Origin: Desulfosporosinus meridiei DSM 13257
GTDB lineage: Bacteria > Bacillota > Desulfitobacteriia > Desulfitobacteriales > Desulfitobacteriaceae
Assembly (NCBI RefSeq): GCF_000231385.2
Contig: NC_018515.1
Coordinates: 4,732,501-4,796,500, forward strand
Reading direction: 5' to 3'
Length of the DNA: 64,000 nucleotides
In this document: piece after piece, positions 18,881 through 28,316 of the stretch
How positions within the stretch are numbered: the first letter of the stretch is position 1
Layout of the letters: every line of letters starts with the position of its first letter
Translations under genes and position numbers: made by a program
The notes under the pieces: model-generated
What the model saw: the letters and a program-made list of their open reading frames with translations, nothing else
Database searches by the model: none
Told to the model about the DNA's origin: nothing

Positions 18881-19544
18881 TCTTACCCAACCTCCTCTCC
18901 ATATAGGCAACCCATTGAGCAATTAACTGAGTCATTACCAGATAATACAAGGCTACCGCTAAATACATTGGAAGGGGTTGATAAGTTCGTCCAACGATAA
19001 TCTTTCCCGTATAAAAAAGCTCTTGAATCGCTATTATGGATAATAGTGAAGAATCTTTAAGCAAAGCAATAAACTCATTGCCCAAAGGAGGAATTGTTCG
19101 TTTAAAAGCTTGGGGAAGAATAACATAACGCAATGCCTGAGCTTGTGTCATCCCTAAAGACCTGGCTGCCTCAGTTTGGCCCCGGTCAATAGACTGAATA
19201 CCTGCTCTAAAAATTTCTGCAATATAGGCCCCTGAGTTAAGTCCCATCGCCAATATACCCGCGGTGTACTGATAGTTATCAGGCATCGTCTGCCATTTAA
19301 GGAGCATTGGGATTCCAAAATAAACCAAGAATATTTGAACCAATAAAGGAGTTCCTCGAAAGAAATCTATATAAGCAATTGCCCCCGCACGAACCACCTT
19401 TCGTTTGGATAGCCGTGCCAAAGCCATAAATAAACCAATGACAACCCCAATAGCAACCGCACCTGCCGTAAGCTCTAAAGTTAGCAGTGCCCCTTTAGCA
19501 AGAATAGGCATATTATCAACAACCACATGCCAGTTCATTCCCAT
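18867..19544 (-). CDS. glnP: Polar amino-acid ABC transporter permease (GlnP/HisM type)
   Basis: A 225-aa integral membrane protein with about five helices. It begins with a family-typical segment ([23 protein letters not shown]) and has [16 protein letters not shown] and the EAA-loop region [25 protein letters not shown] that docks the ATPase. ATG 19544 lies 5 nt from AGGAGG; the ATG two codons later (19538) has more usual spacing, so the exact start is open. It works with GlnQ and probably the binding protein at 20035. Confidence 0.93.
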   Translation of the reverse strand: MGMNWHVVVDNMPILAKGALLTLELTAGAVAIGVVIGLFMALARLSKRKVVRAGAIAYIDFFRGTPLLVQIFLVYFGIPMLLKWQTMPDNYQYTAGILAMGLNSGAYIAEIFRAGIQSIDRGQTEAARSLGMTQAQALRYVILPQAFKRTIPPLGNEFIALLKDSSLLSIIAIQELFYTGKIIVGRTYQPLPMYLAVALYYLVMTQLIAQWVAYMERRLGKNDLG

Positions 19545-19644
19545 ATTATCCTCCTATCGATTAATCTATTTTTGCAACTATCATAAATGAAGTGAATAGC
19601 TTCATTTGAGACACCTTTTTGCCACTTCATATAACATCGCTAAA

Positions 19645-19673
19645 ATTATATATTTTACTGCAATTTTTTACAA
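19645..19673 (-). promoter_or_regulatory. Candidate sigma-A promoter for glnPQ
   Basis: On the minus strand TTGTAA and TATAAT are separated by exactly 17 bp. The site lies about 100 bp upstream of the permease start and downstream of a terminator, so glnPQ can be transcribed separately from the binding protein. Confidence 0.6.
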
Positions 19674-19970
19674 GTAGAAACATTTTAGTAATATCTATCA
19701 GAAAAGGCTTTTGTGTTGTTAGGGATGCTCCTCTGCCTCAGAAGTCCCTTACTAATTATTAAAAAAATTAATTTTTAGATTGAAGAAAAAAGTATAACTG
19801 CAATTCAGAAGCGAACCCTGCGTTTGGATGAACAAAAATTGATTATACCCATCATAAGAACAATAATCAAGAAGTAATTTATCCCTTGTTAGTAACGAAT
19901 TTGCTTTAGGATGACAGCCTTAATAATATTTGAACCAACCATGTTACTCATAAACTAACTCCAAGAAAAC

Positions 19971-20007
19971 TAAAGGAAGGCACTATATATTCAAGTGCCT
20001 TCCTTTA
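19971..20007 (-). terminator. Terminator of the amino-acid binding protein gene
   Basis: A 13-bp perfect stem (TAAAGGAAGGCAC with GTGCCTTCCTTTA), then GTTTTCTTGG on the minus strand, 27 nt after the stop codon. Confidence 0.85.
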
Positions 20008-20034
20008 ATTAAACAAACCAGTTAAAATTGATCC

Positions 20035-20832
20035 TTAAAATTTGGGAGCATCCTCTTTGAACCACTTCTTGTAAATCTCATTGTATTTACCGCTATCCAT
20101 GAGTTTTTTCAATGAAGCATTCATTTTATCCGCTAATTCCTTATTGTCAAGCTTCATAGCTATACCATAATACTCTTCTCCTGAGTCTGCGTTTATAGAT
20201 TGAATTTGGGCATTAGGGTTTTGAGCTTGGAACCAAAGTACAACCGGAGAATCAGCCACAACTGCATCAACACCACCGCTGATTAAGGCATTCATAGCGT
20301 CCGGGGTAGTGTCATATTTGTTAGTTTCCATACCTTTTTCTTCAACGGCATATTGTCCTGTAGTATTGAGTTGAACTCCAATTTTCTTTCCTTTTAGGTC
20401 ATTCAAGGATTTGAAATTAGCACCCTTTTTCATAGCGATGTATTGGCCACTTAAAAAGTATTTGTTACTGAATTGGACACTTTTTGCTCGTTCCTCGGTA
20501 ATTGTCATAGCAGAAATAACACAATCATACTTTCCTGCTTGTAAAGCCGGAATTAAGCCATCAAATGCAGCTGTCTCAATATTAACTTTTGTATAACCCA
20601 TATCTGCGCCGAGAGCCTGGATAAGCTCAATATCAAATCCCGTAGCTTTTTGGCTTTCATCCATAAACTCAAAGGGTGCATAGGCGATATCGGATCCAAC
20701 TCTTAAAACCTTTTCTTCGGGAGCAGGATTAGACGATGGAGCAGGTGTGCCGGTACTTCCGCAACCAGTGAGTGTCAAAAGACTTAAACTAAGTAGTCCC
20801 GTTAAAATAAAACGAAATTTTGACTTAAACAT
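20035..20832 (-). CDS. Amino-acid ABC transporter substrate-binding lipoprotein
   Basis: A 265-aa exported lipoprotein with a signal peptide and lipobox LTGC (Cys about 24). The rest is the bacterial extracellular solute-binding family 3 fold: VLRVGSDIAYAPFEFMDE, GFDIELIQALGADMGY, DCVISAMTITEERAKSV. This family binds polar amino acids. ATG 20832 follows GAGGGGG at 8 nt. It is separated from glnPQ by its own terminator; that lets the binding protein be made in excess over the membrane parts, as is usual. The ligand is not determinable. Confidence 0.94.
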   Translation of the reverse strand: MFKSKFRFILTGLLSLSLLTLTGCGSTGTPAPSSNPAPEEKVLRVGSDIAYAPFEFMDESQKATGFDIELIQALGADMGYTKVNIETAAFDGLIPALQAGKYDCVISAMTITEERAKSVQFSNKYFLSGQYIAMKKGANFKSLNDLKGKKIGVQLNTTGQYAVEEKGMETNKYDTTPDAMNALISGGVDAVVADSPVVLWFQAQNPNAQIQSINADSGEEYYGIAMKLDNKELADKMNASLKKLMDSGKYNEIYKKWFKEDAPKF

Positions 20833-20928
20833 TTATATTCCCCCTCTTTTGGATGACCTAGCATACTCTCCTGAAAGCTTTTTCGAAAAGCTTTATTGTT
20901 ATGCATCAGCTCGTCCTTCTTTCTTTCG

Positions 20929-20957
20929 ATTATACTTATTTGCGAATAATTATACAA
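20929..20957 (-). promoter_or_regulatory. Candidate sigma-A promoter for the amino-acid binding protein gene
   Basis: TTGTAT and TATAAT on the minus strand with a 17-bp spacer, about 97 bp upstream of the ATG. It leaves room for a leader, and the DnaA-box-like sites lie just upstream. Confidence 0.6.
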
Positions 20958-20990
20958 CCCTTTTTTCGTCTTTATCTAAGATCCGATTAT

Positions 20991-21092
20991 TTATCCAGTC
21001 ACTTTATCCCCTTAAGTTACACACAGGCTCCTGTGGATAATGTGGATAAGTATTGTATTTTGCCTATTTGGCGGGAAAATCGGTGTGCATAA
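20991..21092. promoter_or_regulatory. Cluster of DnaA-box-like sites
   Basis: Two perfect DnaA boxes (TTATCCACA, read on the minus strand) stand directly in tandem at 21032-21040 and 21041-21049. A one-mismatch copy (TGTGCATAA) is at 21084-21092, and weaker copies in the other direction are TTATCCAGT at 20991-20999 and TTATCCCCT at 21004-21012. dnaA is not nearby, so this need not be the origin. Confidence 0.6.
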
Positions 21093-21253
21093 CCCTGTTA
21101 ATACTCAAATTAAATTTACGGTCTCTTATAATTATACTTATTTAATCTAACTCATGAAGAAGTATTGTGATTGAACGAATGCTATAGCTAAATTTGGCAG
21201 GTCAAGCTTATATATTTATTTTCCAATTATTTTCATCTATGCAACCTGAGCAA

Positions 21254-21298
21254 AAATATAATAAAAAGCACTGGCCGACTCATAGCCGACCAATGCTT
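21254..21298 (-). terminator. Terminator of the zinc-ribbon gene
   Basis: A 15-bp stem with G-U pairs (minus strand AAGCATTGGTCGGCT with AGTCGGCCAGTGCTT), followed by TTTTATTATATTTTTG. It may end the whole comFA-comFC-zinc-ribbon transcript. Confidence 0.85.
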
Positions 21299-21332
21299 GT
21301 CAATTCTAAGTATGAAATATTAATGCCTAAGA

Positions 21333-21635
21333 TTAATATTGATCGCGAGCTGGACGATGATGCTGATAGCACTCACGGCAGTATACTGGACGATCAGATG
21401 TAGGTTGGAAAGGTACTTGTGTCTCAACTCCGCAGTCCCCACAAACAACCGTAAACATTTCACGTGATCTTCCTTCTTGGGAATTACGGTTTTGTTTGCG
21501 AATGTTGCGGCATTCACGGCAACGCTGAGGTTCATTTTCGAAACCTTTCTCAGCATAGAATTCTTGCTCCCCAACTGTGAAAATAAAAGTCACTCCGCAG
21601 TCTTTACACACTAGATCTTTGTCTTCAAAGGCCAT
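21333..21635 (-). CDS. Small zinc-ribbon protein (two CxxC pairs in each half)
   Basis: A 100-aa cytosolic protein of the putative zinc-binding (zinc-ribbon domain-containing) type common in clostridia. It starts MAFEDKDLVCKDCGVTF; cysteine pairs are at CKDC, CREC, CGDC and CREC, enough for two zinc ribbons, and the C-terminus is QHHRPARDQY. The start ATG 21635 has GGGG 10 nt upstream; the 28 extra codons upstream are not like the family. It lies 93 nt after comFC and may be transcribed with it. Function unknown; nucleic-acid binding is a guess from the ribbon fold and basic linker. Confidence 0.85.
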   Translation of the reverse strand: MAFEDKDLVCKDCGVTFIFTVGEQEFYAEKGFENEPQRCRECRNIRKQNRNSQEGRSREMFTVVCGDCGVETQVPFQPTSDRPVYCRECYQHHRPARDQY

Positions 21636-21728
21636 GAAAGATATTCCCCTTACGTAAAAAAATGTAATAGGCGGTGCCCATCCATTTACAATTATAACTC
21701 TTATCATACAAAGGCACAAGTCTTTTTT

Positions 21729-22451
21729 CTAGCCCTTTTCAAGGCCTGCGGCCAAACACAAGCCATAGACAGCTTCCACTCCGCTTGTCCTTAAAACTTC
21801 TGCAACAGCTTCAAATGTTGCTCCTGTAGTGGTTACATCATCGATCAACCAAACACTTCGGCCTTTTAGGTACCCGGGGTTACTCACCACAAAAGTACCT
21901 TCTAAATTGCGCAGTCGTTCCTGACGAGAAAGCAATACTTGAGAAGATCTTTGTTCAATTCGTTCAACACCCCTAAGAATCGGTAAACCTAATTCCCAAT
22001 GCAAGGCAGAAGCTATTACCTCCGCCTGATTGTAACCTCGTTCAGTTAATCGTGCCTTATGCATTGGTACTGCAACTAAACCATCCACTGCTGGAAGTTG
22101 TCTAATGGCCCATTCTGAAAAAGGGCGGGCAATCTTGCTAATAAGTCGAGGATGAGTATTGTATTTAACTGTGTGAATAAAATCCTTCAACCCTCCCGAA
22201 TAATGCCCCCAAGCAGTAATTTGATCTAATTGTTTGGGGCCTCTGCCGGACACACAATCAGAGCAATAAGTCTTCTCAGTTAAAACCAGCTTTCCACACC
22301 CTCTACAACGTCCCAATTCAGGATGAAGGAGGTCTGCCCTGCAACTTGGGCAAATAGGGCCATGCTTATCTCCGCAGAAGACACAAATCTGTTCAGCTTC
22401 ATACCATAGAGTTCGCGTGGCTTTAGCCAGTTCTTCGAATATGCTCTTCAA
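21729..22451 (-). CDS. comFC: ComFC-like phosphoribosyltransferase-fold competence protein
   Basis: 240 aa. N-terminal zinc fingers (CVFC/CPSC and CRGC/CSDC, residues about 22-65) are followed by a type I phosphoribosyltransferase fold with the PRPP motif VWLIDDVTTTGAT near 200-212. ComFC/GntX proteins help take single-stranded DNA into the cytoplasm during transformation in Bacillus and act with ComFA. It lies 63 nt after comFA on the same strand, which supports the assignment. Whether this organism is naturally competent cannot be told here. Confidence 0.93.
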   Translation of the reverse strand: MKSIFEELAKATRTLWYEAEQICVFCGDKHGPICPSCRADLLHPELGRCRGCGKLVLTEKTYCSDCVSGRGPKQLDQITAWGHYSGGLKDFIHTVKYNTHPRLISKIARPFSEWAIRQLPAVDGLVAVPMHKARLTERGYNQAEVIASALHWELGLPILRGVERIEQRSSQVLLSRQERLRNLEGTFVVSNPGYLKGRSVWLIDDVTTTGATFEAVAEVLRTSGVEAVYGLCLAAGLEKG

Positions 22452-22514
22452 TCCTTCTGCCTTCTTTCTTCGGTTTGATACACTGGTGTAAAGTACAGTA
22501 AGCCAAAAGAAATA

Positions 22515-24221
22515 TCAAAGTTGGATCAACCTCAATTTTAAGGCTAATTTATTCTGTTCCTTAATCCAGCTCACCGCAGTCTTTATAGCCGGTGTCATGT
22601 TCTTTGATACAAAAACCGCTTCTCCGTCTGGATATTCTGCAGATCTCCCTACCCTTCCCGCCATCTGAACCAATGCTCGCTCATCAAAGACTGGATGGTC
22701 TGCCCCGAAAACTACCACTTGGATCCCGGGCAGGGTAATTCCTCTTTCTAAGATGGTTGTACTTACAAAAATATCATATTGGCCATTCTTCAAATTTTTA
22801 AGTTTTGGGCCACGCTCAGAATCCGAGCTGTAGCTTCCTTCAACACTCCAATATGGAAACTGTTTTTTCAAACTCTTAATCCAGGGAGCTACCCAGGAAA
22901 TTTTGGGCACAAAAATAAGCAATGGGCCGCTTCTCCTTAATAATTCGAGCCTTTCTATTAGAAAACTTGTACACTCATTACGTTCAAAAGAACCACTGTA
23001 CTTTGCCCAAATCGGAACAGGCAGAGGCTTTCTATGATGCCTAGCCGGTAGCCGAATAAGCAACATTTCACCTTTCCGAACAGATTCCAGGGCTTCAGTT
23101 GAGGGGGTTGCCGTCAGATATAGAAATTTACCACCTGGGCGCAGGGCATGGTTTAACCCCCAGTCTAATGCTCTATTTCCTCGATAGGGAAAGGCATCCA
23201 TTTCATCAAGAAAAATAATATCAAAGCATTGCCAAAATCTTAGTACCTGATGGGTTGTTGCTAATACCATATTTCCTACCTGGAATCTATTTGAAGTGTT
23301 ACCTGACAATACTTGAACTGGATAATCAGGAAAGTCTCTTTGGAATCTTGGCGCTATATCGTATATGACATCTTGTCGTGGTGCAGCGAAAAGGACGGAT
23401 TTCCCCTGTTCTAAGGCTCCAGCAGCTGATGGGAAACAAACCTCTGTTTTACCCGCTCCACAGGCTGCCCATAAAAGTGCTTTATCAGAGGTTCCTCCAA
23501 TGAATTCTGCTACCTGTTCACTAGCTATGTTTTGTGCCTCTGTCAGACTCCAACGAGGCTGAAATCGTACTTTAGCCGAGGTATTCAAAAGCAAACGCTG
23601 ATCTCTATAAAGCACATCCAAAGATGTGCTCGGCCCAATACTCCCACAACTTCCACAGGTTGCGGCTAAGCCATAAAAGCTGGGCCACTCTTCTACATCT
23701 TTTTCTCCACACCGCTGACATTGCCATCCCTTTGAATTTCTCTTCACAGAGGGAACCCATTGCGCTGTTCCCTGGAGTACATTATTATGCACAAGATCTA
23801 TGATTTCCCGATCTTTCAGGCTAAAATCTTTGGCCAAGGCTCGTAAATCCCTAACCGAAAGTTGCTTGCCGCTGACCAGTTGATTGATTGCATGCCAAGT
23901 TTCGTTACCGTTTCCAACCTCCTTTCCAAGCGTCATGGAGTCTTCAGCCGAGGAATATCTTTCCGGCACTTTCCATTTCAAATCTAAACCAGAGCTATAC
24001 TCATTTAAGACTTTAGAGATACGTTTTTTCATGACCTCCAGATTCTCGCCGCAAAAATCCCTTGCTTGTCCCCTAGTCAATTGTTCAGCAGCCCATTGAA
24101 TTATTGCTAACGGGAGAGGGGCACTGAGATAGCAAACTACTCTCGAATCAAAATTAGCACTTTCTTCAAAGGGCCTAAATCTCAGTATATACTTGTCTTC
24201 TATGGTCAGAAAAAAGAGCAT
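22515..24221 (-). CDS. comFA: ComFA-like DNA helicase/translocase
   Basis: 568 aa. An N-terminal region of about 165 residues specific to this lineage precedes a four-cysteine zinc finger (CQRC ... CGSC, about 180-205) and a DEAD/DEAH helicase core: Walker A ACGAGKTE, Walker B FLDEMDAFPY, motif III LTATPS and motif VI QMAGRVGRS. ComFA is the ATP-driven motor that moves transforming single-stranded DNA across the membrane. ATG 24221 is preceded by GAGAGGGA. comFA-comFC order is conserved. Confidence 0.94.
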   Translation of the reverse strand: MLFFLTIEDKYILRFRPFEESANFDSRVVCYLSAPLPLAIIQWAAEQLTRGQARDFCGENLEVMKKRISKVLNEYSSGLDLKWKVPERYSSAEDSMTLGKEVGNGNETWHAINQLVSGKQLSVRDLRALAKDFSLKDREIIDLVHNNVLQGTAQWVPSVKRNSKGWQCQRCGEKDVEEWPSFYGLAATCGSCGSIGPSTSLDVLYRDQRLLLNTSAKVRFQPRWSLTEAQNIASEQVAEFIGGTSDKALLWAACGAGKTEVCFPSAAGALEQGKSVLFAAPRQDVIYDIAPRFQRDFPDYPVQVLSGNTSNRFQVGNMVLATTHQVLRFWQCFDIIFLDEMDAFPYRGNRALDWGLNHALRPGGKFLYLTATPSTEALESVRKGEMLLIRLPARHHRKPLPVPIWAKYSGSFERNECTSFLIERLELLRRSGPLLIFVPKISWVAPWIKSLKKQFPYWSVEGSYSSDSERGPKLKNLKNGQYDIFVSTTILERGITLPGIQVVVFGADHPVFDERALVQMAGRVGRSAEYPDGEAVFVSKNMTPAIKTAVSWIKEQNKLALKLRLIQL

Positions 24222-24280
24222 ATAATCCCTCTCACCCGCAAATATTAATATGCGTCATTTCAGCCATTCATTTAAACCTG

Positions 24281-24643
24281 TTATTCTAATGGATACCTAA
24301 TAATCAAAATGTCCGAAAACCTATTTTGCAAGAATTTTATGTACTGTCGATTTTGCTTCATTGACCAATCCGAGCAAATCTTCACCTCTAAAAATATCGG
24401 AATTTGAAAGCGCTTCTGGAGCATGGGCAACACTCCCTTAAGAAGCCATAGGCGATTCTCAATCTCTGTGTTAAAAAAATCCATCTCCATCATCAAGGAT
24501 ACCGATTGATTTTTATTACCTAGCCGTTCCAGCCATGTACTTATTGACATCTGTAATTTCTCCGGCATAACCCACTCATAACGAGCACTGAATATCCACA
24601 AAAATACTGCCAGTAAAAGTATTACTCCTATCATTAATGTCAT
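24281..24643 (-). CDS. Small membrane-anchored protein of unknown function
   Basis: 120 aa with a single N-terminal membrane helix (about residues 3-20, LMIGVILLLAVFLWIF) and a cytosolic or external part of about 100 residues without a recognised motif (WLERLGNKNQSVSLMM, LLKGVLPMLQKRFQIPIFLEV). ATG 24643 has AGGGGGGAG at 7 nt, so it looks expressed. It lies 17 nt after the O-antigen-ligase-like gene and 59 nt before comFA, probably in one transcript. I do not recognise the family. Confidence 0.7.
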   Translation of the reverse strand: MTLMIGVILLLAVFLWIFSARYEWVMPEKLQMSISTWLERLGNKNQSVSLMMEMDFFNTEIENRLWLLKGVLPMLQKRFQIPIFLEVKICSDWSMKQNRQYIKFLQNRFSDILIIRYPLE

Positions 24644-24660
24644 TTTATTCTCCCCCCTGC

Positions 24661-26484
24661 TTACAACTTATGTTTTGGCAGGAGTTGTGTGAGTTGTCTT
24701 TGTCGGGCGTTATCTGCCAGCATCTTTATATGTTCCGTTGGCAAAAAATCCTTGTGCCCTGGCCATAGCTTACGATCTAACTCGCTAAGTCTAGCTGCTC
24801 TTCTCTCAATAGTAAGGGGTACGCTCTCCACCCAACGATAAAGGGTTATGGACATTTCTGGTTGCGCCTCTCGATTAAGTTCGGCCGCCGCCCAAGCAAC
24901 AGACTGAGCCCATTCATAGGCCATAATCTCAAATGGTTGCCATGAAATTACGCTATTTATGGTATCTAACCCAGAATCCAGATCCCCTTGTTTGAGTAAA
25001 TGCTCGGCCAACTCTTGACGGATCTTAACTTGAGTTTGATCCCATTTTAAACTGGTGGTCCATAATTCTATACTTGTATTAGGATCCGACTTTTTACACT
25101 CCACAGCTTGCAAGTTCCATATTTGGTTTCTCTCTGCTAACTTAGGATCTAAAAGGATGCCGCCAAAAACCAGACAGAGGGTTATTCTTAAGCTAACTAT
25201 TCCTATGGTTTTTAGATAGACAACGGATTTTTTCTGGGTTAGAAGCTGAGCTCTAACACTATTTTTTGAGTTATGGAGGGTTCCGACTAGCAACCAAAAT
25301 AAAACACCTAAAGCGCCAAACGAAAAATCCGCATCTAACAAACTGTGCATAACTAAAAAAATCAAGGCCGTAACAATCTTGAATTTTACTATTAACCTTT
25401 CTAGCACTATCTCTGAAAGGGTGTTGAAATTACTTTTAACCCAAGTCTTACAAAGCGAAACCAGGGAAAACATCCCCCAAACCCCTATGCCGATAATTCC
25501 CAGGACTCCTTGGTTCAACAGTACATGAATGAAACTGGAATGTGGATCTGCTGTCCAATAGGGAAAATGCTGAACTGTTGGAAAAGCCCACCATCCCCCG
25601 GCTTGTGGAAGACCCCCAGTATTCCAGGCTAATAAAATTCCATCTTTAAAATAGACAATCCTTTCTTGCCAGCTCGAAGAAGTAAAACCCCAGGCGATTA
25701 AGTTTTCCCAGGCTGATTTATAATAGAGAGGAACAAAGAAAATTCCGGCAATCCCCAGTACCACAATCCATAATTCTTTAAAGTATCTATGAACTATTCC
25801 CAGTTTCTTAAAGTTATGGATTAAACCATTTCTGCTTAAAGTCTTGAGCCTTATCAAAATCTGCTGTAATCCGAAAACTAATAAGAACAATCCTACCCCA
25901 GCTCGTGAACCCGTCCCCAATAAGGATATAAATAAAAATAAAACAACTGGTTTCTTGTGCTGAGACATTAAGAGGACCGCCCCCAAAAATGCTGCAGTAG
26001 CGTTAGGGTAACCAAAGACTGAGCTCAGGCGCCCCCCTACTTTACTTACCCAGGGCAGCCAACCAATGAAGGCAACACCAACTGCAAGCCATTCAATATA
26101 GTTTAAAAGATGCTTTTTAGCGGTATCATCTAAAGCAATCCTCATTCCCAGCCGATAGCAGAGCCAGAGGACTGCCCAATGCAACCCTTCAAATATGCCC
26201 TCTAAAAATTTGACAGGATGCAGCAACCCCAATAATGAAAGGAGAACTAGTCCTAAAAGGATAGCATCCGTCCGGTTTGGGCTCAGGTACCGCTGAGCTA
26301 TGTACTTACCTTTTCTATTTAATCTTTTAAATAGGTTATGTAGGGAAAGGATTAATCCCAATAAAAGCCATTCTTGAGGATAATAAAGGCCATGGGCAAT
26401 TAAACTTAGTCCTAAAAAAAGAGCTAGGAAGCTTACTGTGTTGCTCCTAGCTCTGATGTCTTGTTGTAAAGATGCACCAATCAC
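24661..26484 (-). CDS. O-antigen ligase/polymerase-type membrane protein with TPR-like tail
   Basis: 607 aa. About ten or more hydrophobic helices (residues 15-430) include the Wzy_C/O-antigen ligase signature around [17 protein letters not shown] and an extracytoplasmic loop with [23 protein letters not shown]. The C-terminal 150 residues are soluble and helical with TPR-like periodicity ([23 protein letters not shown]). Such proteins transfer or polymerise lipid-linked glycans outside the membrane. The GTG start overlaps the fabZ stop by 4 nt (GTGA). The glycosyltransferase at 27071 could supply a related glycan, but that is inference. Confidence 0.82.
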   Translation of the reverse strand: MIGASLQQDIRARSNTVSFLALFLGLSLIAHGLYYPQEWLLLGLILSLHNLFKRLNRKGKYIAQRYLSPNRTDAILLGLVLLSLLGLLHPVKFLEGIFEGLHWAVLWLCYRLGMRIALDDTAKKHLLNYIEWLAVGVAFIGWLPWVSKVGGRLSSVFGYPNATAAFLGAVLLMSQHKKPVVLFLFISLLGTGSRAGVGLFLLVFGLQQILIRLKTLSRNGLIHNFKKLGIVHRYFKELWIVVLGIAGIFFVPLYYKSAWENLIAWGFTSSSWQERIVYFKDGILLAWNTGGLPQAGGWWAFPTVQHFPYWTADPHSSFIHVLLNQGVLGIIGIGVWGMFSLVSLCKTWVKSNFNTLSEIVLERLIVKFKIVTALIFLVMHSLLDADFSFGALGVLFWLLVGTLHNSKNSVRAQLLTQKKSVVYLKTIGIVSLRITLCLVFGGILLDPKLAERNQIWNLQAVECKKSDPNTSIELWTTSLKWDQTQVKIRQELAEHLLKQGDLDSGLDTINSVISWQPFEIMAYEWAQSVAWAAAELNREAQPEMSITLYRWVESVPLTIERRAARLSELDRKLWPGHKDFLPTEHIKMLADNARQRQLTQLLPKHKL

Positions 26485-26921
26485 TGATTCGAAGTCTTCT
26501 TCTCGAGGAAGAATTTAAGAGTTCCTTCTGCCGCCAATTCATCTCCTACATAGGCAACGCCCTTAGCAACCCCATATGTCTTCCTCAACTTGATAAGCTC
26601 AACCACCAAACGCAGTTGATCTCCTGGTATGACTTGTCTCTTAAACTTAACATCATCTAACCCGGCGAATAAGCCTAAGTAACCTTCATACTCCGGCTTT
26701 TTGAGAATAGCTACAGTTCCAACTTGTGCGAGTGCTTCTATGATCAAAACTCCGGGCATAATAGGATGCCCGGGAAAATGCCCCTGAAAGAAGGAGTCAT
26801 TTATGGTGACATTCTTAATTCCTACAGCCTTTTTTCCTTCTTCTAATTCAATGATCCGATCAACCAGAAGAAAGGGGTAACGATGTGGAATAATCTTCTG
26901 GATTTCTTGGCTTTCTAACAC
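26481..26921 (-). CDS. fabZ: FabZ, 3-hydroxyacyl-ACP dehydratase
   Basis: A 146-aa hot-dog fold enzyme that dehydrates 3-hydroxyacyl-ACP in fatty-acid elongation. The catalytic His48 and Glu62 lie in [20 protein letters not shown]; length is normal. The start is GTG 26921 because GTAGGAGGA stands 8 nt upstream and FabZ begins near [17 protein letters not shown]. The open frame continues 20 codons upstream without a ribosome site. It is translationally coupled to the O-antigen-ligase-like gene. Confidence 0.95.
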   Translation of the reverse strand: MLESQEIQKIIPHRYPFLLVDRIIELEEGKKAVGIKNVTINDSFFQGHFPGHPIMPGVLIIEALAQVGTVAILKKPEYEGYLGLFAGLDDVKFKRQVIPGDQLRLVVELIKLRKTYGVAKGVAYVGDELAAEGTLKFFLEKKTSNQ

Positions 26922-27070
26922 TGAAATTCCTCCTACTTTTCGAACGTTAAACATCAAGGTTGACTTGCAGTTATCTCCCATGATGTCATATGATTAAGGT
27001 AATCCTACAAGAATTTTACTGCATGCAAACAGTATAACCAAGTTTAGGCCTGAAGGGAAGACGCAAGGGT

Positions 27071-28204
27071 ATGAAAAAAAAGTCCAAGATTCTACATATT
27101 ATTGGTGGCGGAGAAGTAGGCGGAGCGGAGAAGCATGTATTGTCCGTACTCCAAAACTTAGATCGAACTCGTTTTGATCCTCACCTTATCTGCCTTACTA
27201 ATGGCCCTTTTTCAGACATTGTCAAAGAAAATCATATCCCCGTATCTACTTTCCCAATGCGCTTCCCAATTGATCTTACCCCTTTGCCTTCCTTAATCAA
27301 TTGGATAAATAGGCAATCTATCGACCTAATTCATACCCATGGTTCTCGGGCTAATCTTCTGGGACGCCTTAGTGCTAAATGGTTAAGTCTTCCCTGCCTG
27401 ACCACCATTCACAGCTCCCTAGCTCACGACTATCTCTCTCCCTGGTCTGCACGGATAGCTCTTGGCCTTGATCGCTTAACTCTGCCTCTAACATCAGCAA
27501 TCATTACTGTTTCCGACTATCTAGGAAGAGAAGTTAAATTACGGGGCGGACGAAATCTAAAAACTATTTATAATGGTTATTCATCTATTTCCTTCAATAA
27601 GCCAGAATCAGATCGTCTTAACTTTCGTAAGAAATGGGGGATCCCTAAGGATGCTCTTGTTCTCGGAACAATCGGTCGTCTTCATCCGACAAAAGGACAA
27701 ATTTATCTAATTCAGGCAGCTACTCAACTACTTTTGAAATTTCCAAACTTGCACCTATTAATTATTGGAGACGGACCTTTAAGAGGAGATCTGGCTTCAG
27801 AGCTTCAGCGACATACTATTCCCCACACCTTTACCGGCTATCTGCCGACAGCATATCAAGCTCTTCCGGCTATGGATTTATTTGTCCTCCCCTCTATCAG
27901 TGAGGGCATGGGGCTGGTTCTGCTGGAAGCAATGCAAGCTGGGATCCCAATTGTAGCGAGTGCCGTCGGGGGGATCCCCGAAGTCATCCGCAACGGCAAA
28001 GAAGGACTGCTCTTTTCCGCTGGGAATGTAACAGATTTAACAAGCAAATGCTTAACAATTTTCGAAAGTCAAGCTTTAGCCCAATCCCTAGTTCAAGCAG
28101 GTCAGAACCGCTGGCCCATGTTTTCCATAGATAGTATGATCAAAGAAACCGAACAAGTATACATTAGTGTCTTAAACCAAGCAAACACGTCCACTATGGC
28201 TTAA
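27071..28204 (+). CDS. GT4-family glycosyltransferase
   Basis: A 377-aa GT-B fold transferase. It has the N-terminal glycine-rich acceptor-site loop (GGGEVGGAEKHVLSVL, about 13-28), a mid-protein IGRLHPTKGQ and the donor-sugar EX7E motif within ISEGMGLVLLEAM (about 276-288). It transfers a sugar from an NDP donor to an acceptor, probably in cell-surface glycan synthesis. ATG 27071 is preceded by GAAGGGAAGACGCAAGGG. It stands alone on the plus strand, divergent from fabZ and convergent with rsgI. The sugar is unknown. Confidence 0.9.
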   Translation: MKKKSKILHIIGGGEVGGAEKHVLSVLQNLDRTRFDPHLICLTNGPFSDIVKENHIPVSTFPMRFPIDLTPLPSLINWINRQSIDLIHTHGSRANLLGRLSAKWLSLPCLTTIHSSLAHDYLSPWSARIALGLDRLTLPLTSAIITVSDYLGREVKLRGGRNLKTIYNGYSSISFNKPESDRLNFRKKWGIPKDALVLGTIGRLHPTKGQIYLIQAATQLLLKFPNLHLLIIGDGPLRGDLASELQRHTIPHTFTGYLPTAYQALPAMDLFVLPSISEGMGLVLLEAMQAGIPIVASAVGGIPEVIRNGKEGLLFSAGNVTDLTSKCLTIFESQALAQSLVQAGQNRWPMFSIDSMIKETEQVYISVLNQANTSTMA

Positions 28205-28274
28205 CTTTTCAGGTATGCCATAATCGAAAGAACAGCATTGTCGGGATCACAAAACACAATGAGATCTAATAAAT

Positions 28275-28312
28275 ACCTAAAAGGTTGAGCTTATGAGCTC
28301 AACCTTTTAGGT
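28275..28312. terminator. Terminator between the convergent glycosyltransferase and rsgI genes
   Basis: A 16-bp perfect stem (ACCTAAAAGGTTGAGC with GCTCAACCTTTTAGGT) with a 6-nt loop. The minus strand continues TATTTATTAG. It can serve the rsgI transcript and perhaps the gene on the other strand. Confidence 0.75.
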
Positions 28313-28316
28313 GCAA

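Larger units (their letters stand above)
19545..20034. other. 490-bp gene-free region between the binding protein and permease genes
   Basis: It contains the terminator of the binding-protein gene (19971-20007) and a candidate promoter for the permease gene (19645-19673). Between them (about 19680-19970) is A/T-rich sequence with no gene or repeat that I can recognise. Confidence 0.7.
20833..21332. other. 500-bp gene-free region upstream of the binding protein gene
   Basis: It contains, in transcription order of the minus strand, the terminator of the zinc-ribbon gene (21254-21298), a cluster of DnaA-box-like sites (20991-21092) and a candidate promoter (20929-20957) of the binding-protein gene. 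No open frame in it looks real. Confidence 0.7.

Noticed and set aside
21000-21100. Chromosomal replication origin
   Set aside because: DnaA boxes are present, but dnaA, dnaN, rpmH and an evident AT-rich unwinding element are not. It is reported only as a DnaA-box cluster.
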